Shown here: one piece after another, positions 57,067-64,000 of the stretch
How the letters are laid out: every line of letters starts with the position of its first letter
Numbering within the stretch: the first letter of the stretch is position 1
Source of the DNA: Silurus meridionalis
Lineage: Eukaryota; Chordata; Actinopteri; Siluriformes; Siluridae
Assembly (NCBI RefSeq): GCF_014805685.1
Contig: NC_060890.1
Span: 28,336,500-28,400,499 of the forward strand
Length of the DNA: 64,000 bases
Direction of reading: 5' to 3'
Translations under genes and position numbers: made by a program
The notes under the pieces: generated by a model
Database searches by the model: none
What the model saw: the letters and a program-made list of their open reading frames with translations, nothing else
Told to the model about the DNA's origin: nothing

Positions 57067-57995
57067 AAGTTGATCAGTCACACCATGAAATTATGGGAAA
57101 GAGTAGTGGAAGCCAGGCTGAGAGAAGAGGTGAACATCTGTGAGCAGCAGTATGGTTTCATGCCGAGGAAGAGCACCACAGACGCATTTGCTTTGAGAAT
57201 GTTGATGGAGAAGTATAGAGAAGGTCAGAAGGAGTTGCATTGTGTGTTTGTGGATTTAGTGAAAGCCTACGACAGGGTGGAGAGAGGAGTTGTGGTATTG
57301 TATGAGGAAGTCTGGTGTGTGAGAGAAGTATGTGAGGGTGGTGCAGGACATGTATGAGGACAGTGTGACAGCAGTGAAGTGTGCAGTAGGAACGACAAAC
57401 TGGTTCAAGGTAAAGTTGGAACTGCATCAAGGATCGGCTCTGAGACCTTTCCTGTTTGCAGTGGTGATGTACAGGTTGAAGGACGAGGTCAGACAGCAGT
57501 CTCCATGGACCATGATTTGGGAATTATATTGTTATTTGTGGTGAGAGTAGGGAGCAGATGGAGAAGATCCTGGAGAGGTGGAGGTACACGCTGGAGAGAA
57601 GGGGAATGAAAGTCAGTAGGAGTAAGACAGAGTACATGTGTGTGAATGAGAGGGAGGGCATTGGAGGGGTGCGGTTGCAGGGAGAAGAGGTGGAGTAGGT
57701 GAAGGAGTTCAGGTATCTGTGGTCAACAGTGCAGAGTAATGGAGAGTGTGTTAGAGAAGTGAAGAAAAGAGTGCAGGCAGGGTGGAGTGGGTGGAGAAGA
57801 GTGATAGCAGGAGTGATTTGTGATAGAAGAGTATCTGTGAGAGTGAAAGGGAAAGTTTATAGGACTGTGGTGAGACCTGAGATGTTGTATGGTTTAGAGA
57901 CAGTGGCATTGAGTAAAAGACAGGAGGTGGAGCTGGAGGTAGCAGAGCTGAAGAAGGTTTTCGTTGGGAGTGATGAGGATGGACAGGTCTGTTCT
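57067..57995 (+). mobile_element. RTE-type LINE, reverse transcriptase part
   Basis: The plus strand encodes SHTMKLWERVVEARLREEVN, ICEQQYGFMPRKSTTDAFAL and HCVFVDLVKAYDRVERGVVV (motif A). After frameshifts come LHQGSALRPFLFAVVM (motif B) and RVSVRVKGKVYRTVVRPEML, YGLETVALSKRQEVELEVAE. The FADD region (57,505-57,540) is degraded. Same family as 39,061-40,045, opposite strand. Confidence 0.8.
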
Positions 57996-59261
57996 CACAT
58001 ATAAAGCGATAATTCAATATGTGAATAAATAATGTGTAAGCATTTGCTTGCTAGCTAACACGGTCATGTCATGAGAGCTTTATAGTTGTAATGATGGAGT
58101 GAGATGATAAAGACAGTAAAAAAAGACCCCAGGATCTGTTGTTTAAAATCCAGTAAAGACATGATTTCTTTGTGAGTAATATTGAGTTGTAAATTAATTA
58201 TTTTTCATGTTACATTTATTAAATAATATATCTCTTTGTACATTAATTCACAAGTTGATAGACATGCAGACAGACAGACCAAACTCCCAAGAAGTGGTTA
58301 TCGGCTTGGGTGTTTGAAACTTAACAATTGTGTGAATGTGATGTTCAGTTTTTGTTGTTGTTGTTGTAGAGCGCAGTCAGGGACAGAACCAGAGAGACAC
58401 CACTGAGCACAGGAACAACACAGCAACTTCTTGTAGGAGGATAAAATGTTTTTGGTGCTGTGTTACTGTTTCTGTGCTCAGCAGTGTATCTCTGTTTTCC
58501 ACACAGGGAGAGAACGCCAACCTTTCACTACTGTTCACAGTCATATTCATACCTTTCACTAATTGTGTAAATTCAACTTCTGCTCAAGTATAACAGGAAT
58601 TTCAGAGATTAATGCAAAGTCCAAAGTTGGACAAATAAACAAAGCAACTGTAATCTACATATACAGCAGGGCACTTTAAAAATGTATTATAGCAGCTGCC
58701 ATGTGGTTTATTTCATGTTTGGATTTTATTTAACATGTTTTGTTATTCAGCAGGTAGGGGGCAGTAATCCAATTTTAATAAATGGTACCGTTTTTTTTTT
58801 TTTTTGTAACTTGGTCCCTGATCCTTGATGTTTTTGTCACTTTTGGGTCAATAAGGGAACAATGGATAATAATAAGGGAATGACATGACACCTGTGACCT
58901 TGACCTTATTTGGATTTATAGATTTGCATTATGAATCATGTTGGTGTTCTTTTTGTGAAAAAAAGGAAGGATAAAGGATCCATAATTTATGCCTTCAATG
59001 GTTGTATTTGAAAATGTTTTATTGGATAGTCTGCATTAAAACAATGCATTATACCTCCAGTTGTTGATAAATTCTTTAGTTCTGGATGCAGTGATGATGA
59101 AAGAAATGTAAAATTTCAGAGATGTCCTGCGTCATTTGAGACCCACCTGCTTTAAGATGTCATCCTTTACTGCAGGATCATTCACATCCTGACTGGACTG
59201 AACCTTCACCTTTATAACTTGACTTCTCCTTGTGACTCCTATGTATAAATGCAAAGATATA
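57996..59261. other. intergenic DNA, nothing recognised
   Basis: AT-rich region with a poly-T tract at 58,789-58,805. I see no exon with splice sites, RNA gene or transposon terminus. Confidence 0.5.
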
Positions 59262-61187
<1,926 letters not shown>

Positions 61188-61201
61188 TGTTGCACCATTC
61201 C

Positions 61202-61345
61202 CGAGCTTCGCAGAGGGCACCAGAGAGGGCGCCGCTCAGCTCCCAAGCACCGACAAGGTGGTTTCTTTGTTCTTGAGCTGTGCAGAGGGCGCCAGAGAGG
61301 GCGCTGCTCTGCTCCCGATGACCAACAAGGTGGTTTCTTTGTTCC
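61202..61345. repeat. 72-bp tandem repeat, two copies
   Basis: Units GAGCTTCGCAGAGGGCACC ... GTTTCTTTGTTCTT (61,202-61,273) and GAGCTGTGCAGAGGGCGCC ... GTTTCTTTGTTCCC (61,274-61,345), about 85 per cent alike by eye. Confidence 0.8.
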
Positions 61346-61534
61346 CAAGCTTCCGCTCCAGAGTTTCCCAAGCCCCAGAAAGGTAGTTGAAGGCCTTAAT
61401 CTGAGTGCCCCGGCCCACCTAGTTAAGGTGGGGAAGGGATTGTGCACGTCAGGAGCCACGCATTACGGAGGAGGGGGTGGAGTTTTGTTTTTGCTTTGGT
61501 CTTTCTATTTATGGTTGTTTTTATTTCTTTGAGT

Positions 61535-61700
61535 ATCCTGGCTTCTCCTGTCTTCCCCAGTCTCCTGGCATCCTTAGTCAACTGGTACCTCCTGTCTTCC
61601 CTAGTTTCCCTGTTCATTGGCTTCTCCTGTCTTCCTGAGTCTCCTGGCTTTTCTTGTCTCCTGTCTTCCTGAGTCTCCTGGCTTTTCCTGTTGTTCTGAG
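61535..61700. repeat. CTTCCTGAGTCTCCTGG minisatellite
   Basis: Irregular units of about 20-35 bp around TCTTCCTGAGTCTCCTGGCT, at least five copies, decaying at both ends. Confidence 0.75.
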
Positions 61701-61701
61701 T

Positions 61702-62575
61702 TTTACATTTACATTTGCGGCATTTAGCAGATGCCCTTATCCAGAGCGATGTACAAAAGTGCTTTAAATCTCTAGTAATGAATAGATCTACACTGGTACG
61801 CCAGATTACAAACTTAATATAAATATAACCCTAGAATTCTACAAACTTGGAAAGTGCTAATTTAAGTGTTTCAGGAAAAGGTAGGTCTTCAGTCGTCGCT
61901 TGAAGATAGTCAAGGACTCCGCTGTACGGACATCTAGGGAAAGTTCATTCCACCACCTTGGTGCTAGAACAGAGAAGAGCCTTGAAGTGTACTTACCTCT
62001 CATTCTGAGAGAAGGTGGTACCAGTCGAGCAGTGCTGGAGGATCTCAGACAGCATGGTGCAGTGCGAGATGTGATGAGGTCTCTGAGGTAAGAAGGTGCT
62101 GGTCTATTTTTGGCCTTGTAGGCAAGCATCCTTGTTTTAAATCTGATATGTGCAGCTACTGGAAGCCAGTGAAGGGAGCGCAGCAGTGGGGTGGTGTGGG
62201 AGAACTTGAGCTGATTGAACACAAGCTGTGCAGCTGTGTTTTGGATAATTTGCAGTGGACGAATAGCATTCAGGGGAAGATCTGCCAGCAGAGAGTTGCA
62301 GTAGTCGAGTCTTGAAATCACAAGAGACTGAACAAGCACCTGGGCAGCCTGTGTGGACAGAAATGGTCAAATCCTTCGGAAGTTGTAGAGAAGAAATCTA
62401 CATGAAGAGACACATTAGAGACATGTGAGAAGAAGGACAGTTCATTGTCCATAGTTACCCCAAGGTTACAAACAGTGGCTTAAGGGGAGAGCAGAAAGTC
62501 ATGAAGTGTTATTTGGAGATCTTGACCGGGAGTTGAATCGCCTGGGATGACCAGTAGTTCTGTTTTGCTGGGGTT
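61702..62575 (-). mobile_element. CR1/L2-like LINE, second family, 5'-truncated
   Basis: Sister of 11,475-12,494. On the minus strand it starts at CAACCCCAGCAAAACAG, which is the LNPSKTELLVI region, past the YADD block. A frame from 62,339 to 61,857 reads MLVQSLVISRLDYCNSLLAD, TTPLLRSLHWLPVAAHIRFK and FKRRLKTYLFLKHLN. The 3' UTR holds the TCTGCTAAATGCCGCAAATG word and a (TAAATG)n tail. Confidence 0.87.
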
Positions 62576-62901
62576 GTTTTCTCGAGTCTTCTGGTACCGC
62601 TTGAGGTTCTTTGTTCTGTTTTGACATTACTTTCATTTGAATTAATCTTGTTTTTATTTTTTTGTATTGACAACCAACTCTTTTTGGGTCTCTTTTCTTG
62701 AGCTTGTTTGTTGGATTTATTATTTTCATCAAAAGTGAAAATCTGCATGGCAGACAGCTAAGGTGTCTGCCACTCACTCTAGCGACCCGGGTTTGAGACC
62801 CGCTCTCGAACCTGACAGTACATACTGACTCAATTAAAATGTATTTAAAAAATCAGATTCATTTGGTCTACATATGAGACAGATTGAAAACTTTTACTTG
62901 C
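62576..62901. other. intergenic or intronic DNA, nothing recognised
   Basis: No supported exon. A word similar to a tRNA B box (GGTTTGAGACC, 62,790) occurs without an A box at the right distance, so no tRNA or SINE is called. Confidence 0.5.
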
Positions 62902-63246
62902 CTGTGTAGCAGTAAAAAGACATTAAATCTGAGCACTGTGCATCAGAAACCTTAGTGTTGTTTAAGTAACCACAATTTTCATTTCTCAAGATGTTAAGAG
63001 GGTATCCATTCATCCAACTGATGGAGGAAAAGTTGGTATGGTCTGTCCACTTCCAGGAATCTCTGAACAGACCAATCCAAGTCATGTTTTTAGTACTTGA
63101 AGTTACTATGTTATATACAGTTGTGTATTCTGATGCATTTCTTGTGCTGGCCAGTTCTGTGTGATGCAGTCTGCAGTAACTCTGAGCATCATACCAAGTT
63201 TTCACATTAGAAACAAAAACATAGCTGTAGTTTGCTGGGTTTCTGC
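62902..63246 (-). CDS. C-type lectin-like domain exon (second CTLD)
   Basis: Minus-strand exon after the acceptor TTTTCTAATCTTTTAG. It encodes one C-type lectin-like domain of about 115 residues: RNPANYSYVFVSNVKTWYDA, QSYCRLHHTELASTRN, MTWIGLFRDSWKWTD and ENCGYLNN, ending SDLMSFYCY. The fold-defining WIGL, W-W and four disulfide cysteines are present. The calcium/sugar motifs EPN and WND are absent, so calcium-dependent sugar binding is unlikely. The exon starts in phase 1 and ends ACAG|GCAAGT, a GC-type donor in the same phase. Alternatively the frame simply stops at TAA two codons later (YTGK), making this the last exon. The gene may encode a secreted or membrane tandem-CTLD protein. Confidence 0.82.
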
Positions 63247-63495
63247 CTAAAAGATTAGAAAACACACAATTAATACATTCTAAGTTTTTAATAATAGCAT
63301 TAACTTTTAAAAGTGAAATAATATTTGGCTACAGCATAAAATTAAAGGAGCTTTCTCAGGAAAAACATCTAACATGAAAATAAAGGAAAACACGGCATAT
63401 ATTTTGTCAACATGACCTAAAATGTATGCTCTTTTTTAACGCATGTAGAGTTAAAAAATTGTTATAAAACATTTTAAAACCATGAAGCTTCTTAC

Positions 63496-63867
63496 CATCA
63501 AAGCAGATAAAATAAAGTGTTTCTTTACACGCTCTATCCAACAAACCCACATAGTGTATCGCACCACACTCCTGATTTCCATTATAGTTATTAGGCTCGC
63601 CAAGTCCCCATTTATTCAGAGTTCCCAGGGGCTCATTTCCAATAGTCCAGCGCCAGCTGTTGACATCATTGTACAGTCCAATCCAAGCACTGGATCTAAA
63701 TTGTTGTCTCTGTGCTTCATTCTGAAGTTGGATCATCTTATCATTACTATCAATGATAGCCAGGTCGGTGTGATTATCCTTGCAGTAAGCTTGAGCATCA
63801 GTCCATGTTTTTCTTTCTAGTATTAAATAATACTTACAAGAGACAGATGCAGTGAGAGACACAATTC
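63496..63867 (-). CDS. C-type lectin-like domain exon (first CTLD)
   Basis: Minus-strand exon between acceptor CTTTCTTCCGCAG and donor GATG|GTAAG, phase 1 at both ends, 124 codons. Sequence: IVSLTASVSCKYYLILERKT, WTDAQAYCKDNHTDLAII, SSAWIGLYNDVNSWRW, GEPNNYNGNQECGAI and DRACKETLYFICFDG. The WIGL and cysteine framework is complete, and an EPN-like mannose-type motif is present. The usual WND calcium ligand motif is replaced by LLD, so ligand binding is uncertain. The preceding exon, probably a signal peptide or another domain, lies beyond the window end. Spacing of 249 bp to the next CTLD exon and equal phases indicate one tandem-CTLD gene. Confidence 0.88.
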
Positions 63868-64000
63868 CTGCGGAAGAAAGTGTGTTGGTTTAAAAATATT
63901 TAACACTACATTTCTGTTTTTCCTCAGCGATGTTTGCAGAAATGTCTCTTCAGTAAAATTAGATTAGATGCAGAGATCATTTAGGCAACTAAAGTAATGA

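Noticed and set aside
61188..61535. Plus- and minus-strand open frames of 80-130 residues
   Set aside because: They cover a 72-bp tandem duplication and differ in every frame; no conserved protein feature.
62780..62815. tRNA or tRNA-derived SINE
   Set aside because: A B-box-like word is present, but there is no A box, cloverleaf or SINE tail at suitable positions.

Overview
The window looks like teleost fish nuclear DNA. The evidence is the mix of Tc1/mariner, hAT, PIF/Harbinger, L2, Rex1-type, RTE-type and DIRS-type elements, the many (CA)n/(TG)n and (CTCT)n microsatellites, a fish-style CDC42 effector gene and tandem C-type lectin exons. There is no prokaryotic gene organisation. The species cannot be named from the sequence alone. 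Well over half of the window is recognisable mobile or tandemly repeated DNA, much of it nested.

Layout. 0-2.6 kb: an old Tc1 remnant, microsatellites and MITE-like scraps. 2.6-7.8 kb: three head-to-tail copies of a ~1.15-kb repeat that begins AGGGCCCGAGCAC. 7.8-9.4 kb: a Tc1 element with an almost intact transposase. 9.5-15.5 kb: L2 LINEs nested with a second LINE family, a Rex1 tail and a DIRS-like end. 15.8-16.06 kb: a CpG-rich promoter-like block with a splice donor. 16.2-19.1 kb: a minisatellite and two hAT elements. 19.4-23.5 kb: a ~2-kb tandem segmental duplication in which each unit carries a different transposon. 23.7-24.7 kb: the coding exon of a CDC42EP4-like gene. 24.7-29.6 kb: a mariner remnant, a Tc1 element split by nested hAT insertions, and a Harbinger remnant. 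29.6-47.2 kb: LINEs in both orientations, a solo LTR and a DIRS fragment. 47.2-56.1 kb: an RTE scrap, an L2 with the same solo LTR, and a near full-length Rex1-type LINE. 56.1-61.2 kb: MITE, RTE, Tc1 and Rex1 fragments. 61.2-62.6 kb: tandem repeats and a LINE. 62.9-63.9 kb: two C-type lectin-domain exons on the minus strand that run off the window.

Two host genes are well supported: cdc42ep4-like (plus strand; a Rho-GTPase effector acting on the septin/actin cytoskeleton) and a tandem-CTLD lectin-like gene (minus strand, partial). They have no evident functional link. Everything else coding is transposon-derived, and most of it is broken. No RNA gene or CRISPR array was found. The most unusual structural signals are: six short (CCCTAA)n telomere-type tracts, several at breakpoints inside or between transposons; an inverted duplication of an L2 segment carrying a solo LTR; a large L2 inverted repeat; and transposon empty sites preserved in local duplicates. 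I did not find a convincing new multi-gene system.
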